In this document: piece by piece, positions 21,001 through 30,455 of the stretch
How positions within the stretch are numbered: the first letter of the stretch is position 1
Layout: each line of letters starts with the position of its first letter
Source of the DNA: Diplonema japonicum
Taxonomy: Eukaryota > Euglenozoa > Diplonemea > Diplonemida > Diplonemidae
Direction of reading: 5' to 3'
DNA: 64,000 nt
Assembly (NCBI GenBank): GCA_964019335.1
Contig: OZ025730.1
Span: forward strand, 368,612-432,611
Translations under genes and position numbers: made by a program
The notes under the pieces: model-generated
The model's database searches: none
Told to the model about the DNA's origin: nothing
Seen by the model: only the letters and a program-made list of their open reading frames with translations

Positions 21001-23000
21001 GAATGCTGCTGGGATCTCATCGACATGTCAGCCTGTTCGGAACGCATAGAGTGTGCAGACATATCAGGCTGATGTTGCGAGCGGTGTGACCTGACCGATG
21101 CATCAGCCTGCTGCTCAGAGCGCATGGAGTGCGCAGACCTCATTGACGCTTCGGGCTGCTCGGAGCGCATGGAATGCGCAGAGATATCGGGCTGTTGCGA
21201 CCTCATTGATGCTTCGGCCTGCTGCTGCGACCTCATTGATGTTTCGGCCTGCTCGGAACGCACGGAGTGCGCAGACCTCATTGACACTTCGGGCTGATCG
21301 GAGCGCATGGAGTGCGCAGAAATATCAGGCTGCTGCGACCTCATTGACACTTCGGCCTGCTGCTCGAAACGCATCTGTTGCTGCGATCTGATTGATGTTT
21401 CAGGCTGCTCAGAACGCATGGATTGTGCAGACATATCGGGCTGCTGCGACCTCATTGACACTTCCGCCTGTTGTAATCTCACTGATGCCTCAGTTTGCTG
21501 CTGCGACCTCATTGATGCTTCAGCCTGCTCGGAGCGCATGGAATGGGCAGATACTTCAGCTTGCTGCTGTGACCTCATTGATGCCTCAGCCTGCTCGGAG
21601 CGCATGGAATGAGCAGATATTTCAGCTTGTTGCTGCGACCTCATAGATGTTTCAGCCTGCTGCTGCGACCTCATTGATACTTCAGCCTGCTCGGAGCGCA
21701 TGGAATGCGCAGAAATATCAGGCTGCTGCGACCTCGTTAACGTTTCAGTATGCAGCGAGTGCATCGAATATTCCGGGATGGTGTGTGAAGCTTCGTCCTG
21801 CTGGGGGTCACGAATAGAGTGGGCAGTGCGCTGTGATAGAGCAGCTGGCATTGTGGCACTGTGTTGGGTGGCGGCCAGGTCTTCTACTTCAGCAGCTATG
21901 TCATTGAGGCGCTGCTGGGGGGTTGCCAGGATAGAGCTGGGTGGGTTTCGATTTTCCGCAAGAGCGAGCTCTCTTTGGAGGTCCCGTATGGTGGCATTCT
22001 TCTCTTCGATGGTCTTGTTGAGCTCGGCAATGATCTTCCCGCTCTCGGATATCATCTGGTCCTTCTCAGTGAGCATCTTCCGCAGCTCTTGCACTCTATC
22101 TCCAGTGTGCTGCAGGTTGATCTGGTCACTGTCGTGTTGCGTCTGCAAGATGGATGACTTTCTTGAGACGGACGCCAGCTTCTGGTCTTTGTCACCGAGA
22201 TCGTTGGATAGCGTGCGTACCAGTTCCTTCAGCTGTGTGGTCTCCTCTGAGTGCTTTGAATGGAAGCTGCTGTTCTGCAGAGTGCCGATGACTTCTTTGA
22301 ACTCGTCAATCTGCGACCTGAGTGTGCTCTCCCTGTCTGCCGCCTCGCGCTGCGAATGTTCCAAGTTGGATCGGGAGACAGCACGCTCGTGTTCGAGTTC
22401 TGCACGAAGTTGGCTGGTTTCGGCTTGGTGGTCGTTCTGGGTCAATAAATCCTTGAGCTCCCGAACCTCTTGCTTGCGCTCGTCGCGCTCTCTTTCAAGC
22501 ATCTGAAGCAGCAGTGTGGTATTCGCGTCTGAGGTCTGCGTTGCGGGCACGACAGGACGCGGTACCATGCTTGGAACATCAACTCCGTGCTGCTTCAGCT
22601 GGGAGATGAGGTCCATGACATCGGTGGCAGAGGATTTGCTTACCTTTGCAATAACTACGACGGCGAAAGAGGCCACCACCATCCCAGCACGGAGTCCTGG
22701 TCGCCTCTTCCGCGGCTGCAATGCTCTATTCACCTGCTCGTAGTGACCGTGGCCCTGTGGTGACAGGGGACCTCCACCATAAGGAGAGAGAGCCATTTCA
22801 GGAAACTGAAGTTGCTTAACTAGGTGTGCATTCACTGTGTCGTGTTGCCTTTGATACGTTGCGAGGTCATCTCTCGTAGGCGTAGGGTTGCGAGGCCGTT
22901 GGGGGGAGATGAGCCGGAAATGATTCTTTGCTGTGTGTTGCATTTTCCTTGCCACCCCCCTCCCCCTTGTGAGTGTAAGAATGAGCATGAATAGCAGCAT
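18032..23000 (-). CDS. Membrane-anchored coiled-coil protein with Ser-Met-Arg-Ser-Gln repeats (2 exons)
   Basis: Exon 1 runs 23000-19845 and a short exon 2 runs 18085-18032 (17 codons, phase 0), about 1069 aa. An alternative start is the ATG at 22943. The splice donor CAG|GTATAC matches those of other genes here. The intron of 1759 nt contains a tRNA-Val gene (opposite strand) and a LINE copy. A hydrophobic segment (AGMVVASFAVVVIA) near residues 105-118 may anchor it. Residues of about 170-370 are coiled coil. About 380-980 is a repeat array built on SMRSQQ-x-AE and AHSMRSEQ units. No function is known; the composition suggests a structural or phosphorylated scaffold. Exon 2 is inferred, and the unspliced frame would otherwise read through antisense tRNA. 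Confidence 0.7.
18133..18143. repeat. Target site duplication, left copy (LINE copy 1)
   Basis: The 11-nt sequence CAGCGGTCGTA occurs immediately before the point where similarity to the longer LINE begins, and again at 19,745-19,755 after the A-tail. This is a classic duplication made on insertion. Confidence 0.85.
18144..19744 (+). mobile_element. 5'-truncated LINE (non-LTR retrotransposon) copy
   Basis: About 1.6 kb matching, almost base for base, the 3' part of the element at 29,734-36,400. It encodes the RNase H domain and C-terminus (18,151-19,029 open, about 290 aa) with the conserved CTDSLS and VPSHCGVPGNEAADRLAGEG motifs and a C-P-x-C...H...C zinc-like motif. A 3'UTR of about 700 nt and an A14 tail follow. 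It is flanked by perfect 11-nt target duplications, so it is a dead-on-arrival 5'-truncated copy, in antisense orientation within the intron of the coiled-coil gene. It ends 12 nt before the tRNA-Val gene. Confidence 0.93.
19745..19755. repeat. Target site duplication, right copy (LINE copy 1)
   Basis: CAGCGGTCGTA directly after the A-tail of the LINE copy; identical to 18,133-18,143. Confidence 0.85.
19757..19830 (+). tRNA. tRNA-Val (AAC) within the intron of the coiled-coil gene, opposite strand
   Basis: 74-nt cloverleaf on the plus strand. The acceptor GTTCCCA pairs with TGGGAAT (G-U at the end), the D-arm is GTC...GAC, the anticodon stem TCGCC pairs with GGCGA, and the loop TTAACAC gives anticodon AAC. 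The T-arm is TCCGG-TTCGAAC-CCGGA and the discriminator A. T8 follows at once. Confidence 0.92.
20100..21770 (-). repeat. Imperfect tandem coding repeat (SMRSQQ/AHSMRSEQ units)
   Basis: Within the coiled-coil gene, units of 21-45 nt encoding variants of MRSQQ-x-AE-x-S and AHSMRSEQ-x-E recur dozens of times, most regular from 21,000 to 21,730. Units differ by single-residue changes such as A/P/T after Q. The array is multiple of three throughout, so the frame is selected. Confidence 0.85.
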
Positions 23001-23062
23001 TGTGCTGTTTGGCTAAAAGGTTAGAGAAACAAGAAGAAAAAGAGTCTAAGAGTGTCTAAAAT

Positions 23063-24220
23063 CTAAACCTTTGGAAACAGCAAATACACCAGCATCTCGA
23101 AATCCTTCTGAGTGAGCCTTCCTGAAGTCGACAGCGACAGAGCAGCAGACTCCGCCTCTCTGGGGTCGAAAGCGATGTTAAAAGCTTCTAAAGCTAGGAT
23201 ATAGTCGGAAAGAATACTCGGGTCACCTTCCTCAGCATGCCGGTGGAAAACAGATTGTATGAGGAATGAACGTTGGTTAGCAGGAGGAGTCGAGGATATT
23301 GTTAGAGTGGCTGATGCTGGTTTCCAGCCACCTTCCCCATTCAAGACTACCCAACTCAGATCCAAACTCATAGGATACATCCCTCCATGGGGCAGGGTTG
23401 TCATCATCCACCCTGCGTCCGCACCTATGGACTCCATGGGCCCTGTCAGCCACGAGCCTTTTGTTGTGGTGTACAATGCTGAGTCAGTTTCTTTGCATGT
23501 CCAGAGCGGGTTCCCCTTCCACCTGTCTCCTTCTATGAGCTGGTAGCATCCACTTCCCTGCCCTGCACCGCATATCCATATTTCTTGTGGCGGGATGGGA
23601 TTTGCTTCTACGAAGGTTGTAACATCACCTGCCCAACCTCTGTCGGTATGGATTAACCATTGCGATGTCCTGCAGGGTGGCATGGACCCATGTGCTTCGG
23701 TGGTGACAACCCTCCCTGTGTCCTTCGGGCATCCCAAGGACCCGACCATCCATGCTCCAGAGGAGGTGCTGTAAACCCAGTTCCCGGACCCGATCCAGTA
23801 TGGAAGATTGTTGTGCTTCAGAGAAGAGATCGAATAGAAACCCGCAACATCAGACTTTTCAGAAGATACCACACGAAGGGCAACGGGGAAGGGCATGCTG
23901 GGGTGTTCCGGTGGTGCGGGTGGTGCGTATTGAGGCTCCTCGGGTTTTGGTACCTGTGGTTCGTGTGTCGTTTGAAGAATAGACGTTGTTTGTTGGACCA
24001 CTTTTCGCAGGCGTGGCTCACTCACGTGGGGCACCTCCAACCCTTGGATCTCCTGCTCCAGCTCTGCAATCCGCCCTAATAGAATGTCTTCCTCATCCTC
24101 CACTACCACCTCAACTTCAGGGGTTCCTGACAGGGTGTGTCCGAAGTGCTGCCTTTCCCGGAGACCACTTTTTAAACTGTCAATGTTCCCATTTATAATT
24201 TCCCGAGTCGTGGTGTGCAT
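23063..24220 (-). CDS. Trp-rich repeat protein with coiled coil and EF-hand-like tail
   Basis: 385 aa from the ATG at 24220; the frame is open further upstream but Phe-rich. A coiled-coil stretch lies near residues 45-70 and a Pro-rich linker at 85-115. Then come two repeats of about 80 residues with the same order: Y-x-(I/L)-...-N-x-P-x-W-...-YST/TT-x-G-W-...-G, then HG-x-M-P(P)...-W. These could form a beta-structured ligand or carbohydrate-binding domain. The C-terminus (DPREAESAALSLSTSGRLTQ and following) looks like a degenerate EF-hand. Family not recognised. Confidence 0.68.
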   Translation of the reverse strand: MHTTTREIINGNIDSLKSGLRERQHFGHTLSGTPEVEVVVEDEEDILLGRIAELEQEIQGLEVPHVSEPRLRKVVQQTTSILQTTHEPQVPKPEEPQYAPPAPPEHPSMPFPVALRVVSSEKSDVAGFYSISSLKHNNLPYWIGSGNWVYSTSSGAWMVGSLGCPKDTGRVVTTEAHGSMPPCRTSQWLIHTDRGWAGDVTTFVEANPIPPQEIWICGAGQGSGCYQLIEGDRWKGNPLWTCKETDSALYTTTKGSWLTGPMESIGADAGWMMTTLPHGGMYPMSLDLSWVVLNGEGGWKPASATLTISSTPPANQRSFLIQSVFHRHAEEGDPSILSDYILALEAFNIAFDPREAESAALSLSTSGRLTQKDFEMLVYLLFPKV

Positions 24221-24359
24221 CCCTTGCTTGCGGTGTGGTGGTGACGTTTTTGTAACGAGAAGGAAATGGAACCACAATAAATAGTGAGAGATTTTGAATA
24301 GAAATCTAGAAGAGGGAAAAAAAAAGGGTGGGGAGGAGGTAACATGCAAAGCTAGCACA

Positions 24360-24509
24360 GCACACCATTGCTAGCTGCTCTCCACACTGCACAGAGGGCA
24401 TGTCGTTATGTGGGGAAAAGAGAAGCTGGCCTCTTTTTAAAAAAGAGCCCCGCAATACACCCTTTTTTTGTGGGCAAGACGGCGGACTTTTCTCTCCTTT
24501 TCTTTATGG

Positions 24510-24556
<47 letters not shown>

Positions 24557-24760
24557 GTTTTCCTCTTTTGGTTTCTTTCCTTTTTTCTTTTTTTGAAAAA
24601 GGAACTATTCATGTGGATGTGTGTGAAAAGAAATGAAAATAAAAAAGGAACAATCTAAGTAGGATAAAAAAGAGGGAGGGTGGGGGGTATCACATGCTCA
24701 TGGAACTGGGTGCCATGAGAGACGCCCTGCATCCAGCGATGAAAGTTTGAAACTGTTTAG
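24360..24760. other. Spacer with long poly-A tract
   Basis: No gene seen. Contains an A tract of about 44 nt at 24,511-24,554 and further A/G runs. In the direction of transcription (minus) this is a poly-T tract upstream of the Trp-rich repeat gene and downstream of the CYTH gene. Confidence 0.55.
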
Positions 24761-24810
24761 TGAAGATTTTTTTTTTCTCTTCTTCCCCTCATTATTTTTC
24801 TGCCTCTCAT

Positions 24811-25462
24811 TCATACCTTGTTCCGCGTCCCCATGCGCCCTTTGATCCCGTTACCAGCAAGGCACTTCATGACTTCTTCGTAGATATCTGTCACAGGAAG
24901 CGATCCGCAGTCAATCTTTTTTTTTTTCTTTCTTTTTTTGTCTTGTTTGAGTGGTCCTTACCTCAAGTTCGTAATGCGTACCAAACTGGTACATCACTTC
25001 ATCGAGCTTCACGGTGACGGCACCGGATGCGAAGATTGCCTTCCCAGTCTGGAATTTTTTTGTTCTCCCCTTCCCTTTCTTCAGCCATACCATCCTTTCT
25101 GTCTTGAACCCACCAAGGTATTTCAGCGAGGCAACGGAAGCCTGTACAGAGGGCACCAAAGGGAGGAGAAGGGTAGGTTTGGAAATAGCTTCACGTGCGT
25201 CCTCCACTGAGAGCTTCACGGTCTCTGAGAATCTGCACGCCGCACCTTGTTCGATTTCTGTATGGGACTTGATGTTGATTTCAGCAGAGGTGGACTTGAT
25301 CCGCAGCCTGAACATAACCCCCTGTCCTGCGAGCTCCTCGTTGGGGCCGTCGAAGAAATAGTTCTCAAGGGTGTCCGATGTGTAACCCTCTCCTTTGAAC
25401 ACTTCGACAGCCCTGTCAAAGTCCCCCCTGGTCTCCAGTACAACCTTAGCTTCGATCTCCAT
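24811..25462 (-). CDS. CYTH-domain phosphatase (thiamine triphosphatase/tripolyphosphatase-like; 2 exons)
   Basis: I rebuild exons 25462-24962 and 24915-24811 in phase 0, 201 aa, with a 46-nt A-rich intron (GAG|GTAAGG...AAAAAG). CYTH enzymes form a tunnel of acidic and basic residues and hydrolyse triphosphates using Mg2+. The N-terminal E-x-E-x-K motif is present (MEIEAKVVLE). Further signatures are the R-x-R pair (FRLRIK), the K-x-E/D strand, VKLDEV and the exon-spanning YELEI. After the junction come the typical helix and final glycine-rich segment. An alternative acceptor at GACAG would break the frame, so I chose the one that keeps the conserved end. Confidence 0.8.
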
Positions 25463-25563
25463 TTTTTTTTTTTTTTCTTCTCTCCTTTTTAAAATAAAGT
25501 TTGCTCGTCCGTCGTGCACGCATCAAAAAAAGTTTTTAAGCAGAATCACTAAAGGGTAAAGGA

Positions 25564-25790
25564 TACCGGATTTGGACTTATTACATACCATATAAAGTCC
25601 CTCAAATTGGCTAAAAAACTGAAGAAGGTACATAGTAAATACGGCACATTATATTTACAAAATATGAAAAATCTCCAGAAATAGCACTCCTGCACGGAAA
25701 GCACACAAGTTGAGTCCAAAATCCGAAAAAAGTACGTGGTACTTTATATGATTCATAATAAACAGGTGCATAATAAGTCCAAATCCGGTA
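25564..25790. mobile_element. Candidate MITE with 20-nt terminal inverted repeats
   Basis: The sequence TACCGGATTTGGACTTATTA at 25,564-25,583 is repeated exactly, inverted, at 25,771-25,790. The ends fit TA target duplications with 18-nt repeats, as in Tc1/mariner-type elements. A CATATAAAGT segment is also shared between the arms further in. The interior is A/T-rich with no coding frame. Confidence 0.55.
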
Positions 25791-25799
25791 AAGAGAATC

Positions 25800-26400
25800 G
25801 AATTATCTTTGGTACGAAGGGTAAATAAGGAGAGATGAGGGCTGCTATCTTTCACAAGAAGTCCTTTTTTTCTTTCTTTTTTTTTTCTCCCCTCCTTTCT
25901 TTCCTTTCCCCCTTCTTCGCCCCTTCATTTTCCCAACTTTTTTTTCATTCAGGGATTTGCTTTGGTTGTTGTATTTGAAAGCGAGATAATAGATCAGGGT
26001 TCAAGATGAACTTGCTTAATCACACGGCTCATGGTGTCTTATTTACCCCAAGGATCAAAAGTAAAATAAATTCTCTCGTAGGGGGGGTGTTTTTTTTCTT
26101 CGAAAATCACAAGGTGACATTACTTTTCTTCTTCTCCACTTTTTTCGTCCCCTTTCTTAAATAAAAATAAAAGTTTTCTTTCGACCTTTCTCCTGCACTG
26201 AATTTCTACATCGCAAAGAAAAGGAAAATAATAAATCAAACACGGAACGCTCAGACTTTTGAGCTGGGGAAAGAAAAAAAGGGGGGAATTTGACATAACA
26301 AATAAATAACAGAATTGGGGAGGGGAATATAATGAAGATCATATCACAAGGAGGAGGATGCAATTTATGGCAACACAAAGAACTAAAATCCTGAACTGGG
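25800..26400. other. Spacer, no gene seen
   Basis: A/T- and pyrimidine-rich DNA between the MITE candidate and tRNA-Gly. No coding frame is convincing. Confidence 0.5.
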
Positions 26401-26407
26401 GAAAAAA

Positions 26408-26478
26408 TGCGTAAACCGGGAATCGAACCCGGGCCGACTCCGTGGCAGGGAGCCATTCTACCACTAGACCATTTACGC
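26408..26478 (-). tRNA. tRNA-Gly (GCC)
   Basis: 71-nt cloverleaf on the minus strand. The acceptor GCGTAAA pairs with GTTTACGC's last seven bases, the anticodon stem GCTCC pairs with GGAGT, and the loop CTGCCAC gives GCC. The T-arm is CCGGG-TTCGATT-CCCGG and the discriminator A. A T6 run follows. Confidence 0.93.
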
Positions 26479-26613
26479 GTATAATCCCCGGCCCCAGTTA
26501 TTTCTAATCAGGCTGAATTTCCTCGTTTTAAAAAGCAGAAATATTAACAATAAACAGTGGTGAGAGGGGACAAACTAAAGTGCAAGGGACTAAGAGAAGA
26601 AAAAGGAAAAACT

Positions 26614-28710
26614 TCACAAAATTACTTTCATTTGTCTGACATTTCGTCCTGGAGTGCTGTACTTAGGGACAGGTGCCACACAAGGTGCGACAACGTACGT
26701 GAGGGACACAGGCTCTTTTCTGCCGATGGGGACGGAAGGCTTCGTGCCAGGTTGATTTGGTGTTCCGTTTGGCCTGCCTGGAGGATCAGGGTGGTAGGTG
26801 GGTAAAACTGGTTGTTGTGGATACTCCAGCACTCGTAAGGGATATGAAGACGACGAGGTGGCAAGCACAGGTGCTGCTGCTGCTGCAGCCGCCGCCGCCT
26901 CTTCCAATTTCCCTCCAGTTTCCCCATCGAAGATAGGTGACCCGAGTGGCACTGTCATGTACTGATCTCTTAATTGGAACACTGACAATCTCGGACCCAA
27001 AGAAATTCTCCGTTTGTGTCTTTCCATTTGTCTGTCCAACCGCTGCTGCCATTGCTCTGTTTTTAAGGCATCGTCGACAGGCTTTCCGCTCTTTTCACTT
27101 TTCTTTTCGACTTCTCTTTTCGAAGAGGGTGACCGTGGTCGCAGCAACCCACGCCGGAGCGCTTCTTCTTTTTCTTGTTTCTCTCTATATTTCTCACGTT
27201 CCTTTTTACCTTCTTGCTCACGTTGGACAGTGGCCACGGTGCTCGATGGCGCGTTGACTTCCTTAGCAACATCAATGAACTCCTCATAAAGGAGTTGGAC
27301 ATCAGGATCTTTAACAGGATACACCCTTCTGAAACCGTGGAGGAGACTGTCTTCTTCATTCTGCTTTTCCCTCACAAAGGCCTCTTGCCTGGCTCGCTCC
27401 AGCTCTGCCTCTTCTTTTTCAAGTTCTTTAACTTCGGAATCGTCACCACCTGATTTCTTCGAAGCCACACGTCTTGATTGTGCTTCCATTCTCCGCTTGA
27501 ACTCTCCTTTGTCGCGCTCTTTTTCTCTTGACCTGTCATCCTGCTTGAGATTCAGGATCTCCACCACTTCTGATATTAATCCCGTTTTGATACGGTCGTC
27601 TAGCGGTGTGTATGAGTTGAAGGATGGGGAGTGGTTCACCTCAAGTAGCCATGGTTTCAAAGACTGATCCAATAACAAATCGAACCCTAAGATCTCAAAG
27701 CATGTGTACCCGTCGTTATTGTGTGGAAAGCACGAGGTATACACATGAGACAACATCGGCTGCGCTGCAAGGAGGGTGCTCACGACGACCTTGTCGATCC
27801 GGTCCCAAATCTTTTCGGGGTCCTGCCCTTCTTCGACGAGCCATTTGTTCAAAAAGGAAAAGTCTCGTTTGTGGCCAACGTCGCCTGTTTCTGCATCGTC
27901 GTTAAATACAAAATTCTCGGACACACGATTGATAGCGTAATTTGTCAAGTGCATCTGCAGGTCGTGCAGGTTGTCCTCACCCGGTTTCAGATATTTCTGC
28001 GTGCACAACCTAACCAGCCCCTCGTCGAACATGAAGATTGAAGGGTTCTTCACAGATGTCACTAGTGCATAGCATCGCAAATCAAATTTTTTGTCCTCGA
28101 TCAAAAGCGGTCGAGCGATGTACTCTTGTATGACAGCGTCCTCAAGGATGTCTTCTGGGAGGTCTTGTGGATCTTGTGTTAAAAAGATTCCCTTCCCTTG
28201 AGACCCTGCCGATGGCTTCACAATAAAAGTTTTCTTCTGCGGCAGTGTAGCGGTGTACTTGCGAAATTGGTTCCTCTCAGACCGAATGGACCACGTTCGT
28301 GGTGTGAACGAGTAGTGTTGTGGGAACGCTTTCTTCATCTTCGACAGGGTGTTGGAAAGCTGTACTTTTCTTGATATTATATGCATGGAGGGGAAATGGT
28401 TGATTCTCTGCCAGTTTTGAAGCTTCATGACTCTAAATATTGCAACCGAGCTGTCGGTCCAAAACAGATTAAAATCGCCTTTTTCGCCGTCTTCGTTCAG
28501 GTCTTCCACCCAGTCGTTCTCCGCCGCTACCTTCCGTACAATGTCGTATTTACAATATGTCGTGTTGATTACTACTTTTTTTCTTTTTCTCTTCCGTTTC
28601 TTCTTTGCCTCCCCTTTCTCCAGCTGTTTTGCCTCCCTCACAGGTCTCCTTTTCGGAGTTGACAAAGGACTCTCCCCATAATATTCTTCATTGTTCTCTG
28701 GGTCTTGCAT
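26614..28710 (-). CDS. Tubulin polyglutamylase of the TTLL6/13 type
   Basis: 698 aa from the ATG at 28710. TTLL enzymes add glutamate side chains to tubulin tails on axonemes and cytoplasmic microtubules. After a Lys/Arg-rich leader, the TTL domain covers about residues 45-400. It shows KTFIVKPSAGSQGKGIF (nucleotide-binding), the FDLRCY motif, LHDLQMHLTNYAIN, and EILGFDLLLD...PWLLEVNHSPSF with the metal-binding Glu-Asn. The C-terminal 290 residues are charged coiled coil and Pro/Ala-rich low-complexity sequence, typical of TTLL6-like proteins that carry extra microtubule-binding regions. A tRNA-Ile ends only 31 nt before the ATG. Confidence 0.9.
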   Translation of the reverse strand: MQDPENNEEYYGESPLSTPKRRPVREAKQLEKGEAKKKRKRKRKKVVINTTYCKYDIVRKVAAENDWVEDLNEDGEKGDFNLFWTDSSVAIFRVMKLQNWQRINHFPSMHIISRKVQLSNTLSKMKKAFPQHYSFTPRTWSIRSERNQFRKYTATLPQKKTFIVKPSAGSQGKGIFLTQDPQDLPEDILEDAVIQEYIARPLLIEDKKFDLRCYALVTSVKNPSIFMFDEGLVRLCTQKYLKPGEDNLHDLQMHLTNYAINRVSENFVFNDDAETGDVGHKRDFSFLNKWLVEEGQDPEKIWDRIDKVVVSTLLAAQPMLSHVYTSCFPHNNDGYTCFEILGFDLLLDQSLKPWLLEVNHSPSFNSYTPLDDRIKTGLISEVVEILNLKQDDRSREKERDKGEFKRRMEAQSRRVASKKSGGDDSEVKELEKEEAELERARQEAFVREKQNEEDSLLHGFRRVYPVKDPDVQLLYEEFIDVAKEVNAPSSTVATVQREQEGKKEREKYREKQEKEEALRRGLLRPRSPSSKREVEKKSEKSGKPVDDALKTEQWQQRLDRQMERHKRRISLGPRLSVFQLRDQYMTVPLGSPIFDGETGGKLEEAAAAAAAAAPVLATSSSSYPLRVLEYPQQPVLPTYHPDPPGRPNGTPNQPGTKPSVPIGRKEPVSLTYVVAPCVAPVPKYSTPGRNVRQMKVIL

Positions 28711-28741
28711 TTTTCGCACCCTGTTGTTTGTGAAAAAGAAA
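28711..28741 (-). promoter_or_regulatory. Trans-splice acceptor of the TTLL gene overlapping a Pol III terminator
   Basis: On the minus strand the 31 nt between tRNA-Ile and the TTLL start read TTTCTTTTTCAC, then AACAACAG, then 10 nt before the ATG. The pyrimidine run is both the terminator of the tRNA and the only possible polypyrimidine tract for the acceptor AG at 28,721. Confidence 0.65.
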
Positions 28742-28814
28742 TGCTCCCGGCGGGGTTTGAACCCGCGATCCCAGGCTCATAAGACCTGTGCCTTAACCAC
28801 TAGGCCACGAGAGC
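28742..28814 (-). tRNA. tRNA-Ile (TAT)
   Basis: 73-nt cloverleaf on the minus strand. The acceptor GCTCTCG pairs with CGGGAGC, the anticodon stem CAGGT with GCCTG, the loop CTTATGA gives TAT, and the T-arm GCGGG-TTCAAAC-CCCGC is perfect. The discriminator is A. A TTTCTTTTT run follows. Confidence 0.9.
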
Positions 28815-29733
28815 ATACAGCCCATATTTTAATAATAATAATAATAATAATAAATGTACCACTGTCGTGCGTAGCTAAAGGCTGGGGGGAGGGATAGGTG
28901 CAGGAGGCCTGAAGGGCCTCCTGCAAGTGAAAGGGGGAACGAGAGGGGTTGACAAATTTTTTGTAAAAGTTTAAAGAAAACCCTCCCACAACTATCCATA
29001 CGTACCGAGGCGGGAGGTGGGCAGGCCCGGGGGCTCCCAGCGTTCGCAACTGTGCCCACCTTCAACGTCCCTCGGCATCTCACCAGCCCGCATCGCACAA
29101 CAGCACCCTTTGGCCGAACCTCCGGGATTTCAAGGGGTGGGGTACCTCGTCAGTGCTCGTAGGCACACCGGCACGGAGGCATCCCCTTCAGCCGGTTTTG
29201 TTGGGCTGTGGAGCCTTTGGAAAATAAAAATGTAAGGAAAACATAACCAGAGAGGAAGAAAGAAGTTGGGGTGCACGACAGGGCAAAAAAAAGGGAAGAC
29301 ATGGGGGATGAGAGTACTATTACTAAAAAAGTTTAAATCTACTTCTACTTCTTGCCGGCCCGGCACAGCACGCCTCGCACCCAGCAGCACACGCCACGCA
29401 GACAGACCAGCGCACCTCCACCGCCACCAGTTCTCTTCCAGTGTCCCCGTGCACCCCACCGTCGATCCGTTTATCTGTACCCAGTTCGGCTACCGATCTG
29501 TCTGGCCTTCCAGTTGCGACAGGGCGGTCATTGCCTGAAGGGCGCCGGGATCAATCCGCGCGAGACCGGTCTCAGCCTCACGTCTCTCGGATGGGGTACG
29601 CTGGAACACTGGGCGACGCTGCCGCCCGCATCACACCACAACACAGCGGAACCAGCACAAACAAACCGTACGCCACTCACCAGCGACACCAGCCACAACC
29701 CACCGCTCCTGTTCACCCCACCGTTGTCCCATA
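28815..29733. other. Spacer with an (AAT) microsatellite and a CA-rich unassigned block
   Basis: About 27 nt of (TAA)n at 28,828-28,854. 28,980-29,220 and 29,350-29,720 are GC-balanced and CCA-rich. They may be older element remnants beyond the 3' end of the LINE, but I find no motif to name them. Confidence 0.45.
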
Positions 29734-30455
29734 TTTTTTTTTTTTCAAAATACCAATAGGTGCCACCATGGGGAGCAACACCTGGGAAGGGGAAAGGTGA
29801 AGGGAAGCATGGAAATATTACAGGGAGGGCGAAGACCAGTTCTTCTGCAATCAGATGGAGCTGTGGACTCCGCCAACCCGTGCACCTGTTTGGAACAGCC
29901 GAAGAGGGCTGAATTACTTTAATTCCAAGCCGTAGACCTACGTGACTCGGACGGGGACCTTGACCCCAGTTCGTCGTTTTTCTCAACTGGGACCTCTGGT
30001 GACCGGAACTGGCCCCCTCGAGAGGGATTTGCTCCATTGAGCGAAACATGAAAGGGTGAGAGTAAAATCTCTCAAAATCAAAAGGGGAAGCGAGTGTGCG
30101 TGTGCGCATGGGGATGATAGGGGAAGCATTTGCTCTCCCCGCTGCACTCCGGCTGGCGGGGGGAGGGGATGGCCGTACCACACTCGTTCGTGCGAAGATG
30201 AGAGGACTCATCTTGGCAACTTCAGAGTAGGCCGGGCCATCCGTTTTTGACTACAATGTCAGGGCACACGATAACAAGAGGATGTTAATTTTAAAAAATT
30301 TTTAAAATTTTAAAAGTTTAAAGGGGGACGGGCATACTGGTAAGAGAAGGCCAGACGCCGGATGATGATAAAGAAAAGGATGAGAGGGAGTGGAAGAGAG
30401 GGGAAGGGAACGTAAGCACTAAAAGAATTGAAATGTTGATCTCACCCTACTCACT

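Noticed and set aside
20100-21770. Regular repeats as a CRISPR array
   Set aside because: The repeats are in-frame coding variants without unique spacers, in a eukaryotic gene.
21098-22506. Long plus-strand Cys-rich frames over the repeat gene
   Set aside because: They are the antisense of the SMRSQQ array and have no start context.
24511-24554. A44 tract as a retroposon tail
   Set aside because: No adjacent element or flanking duplication; simple homopolymers are common in this window.
24830-24900. Acceptor CTGTGACAG for CYTH exon 2
   Set aside because: It shifts the frame to an early stop; the AAAAAG acceptor keeps the conserved C-terminus.
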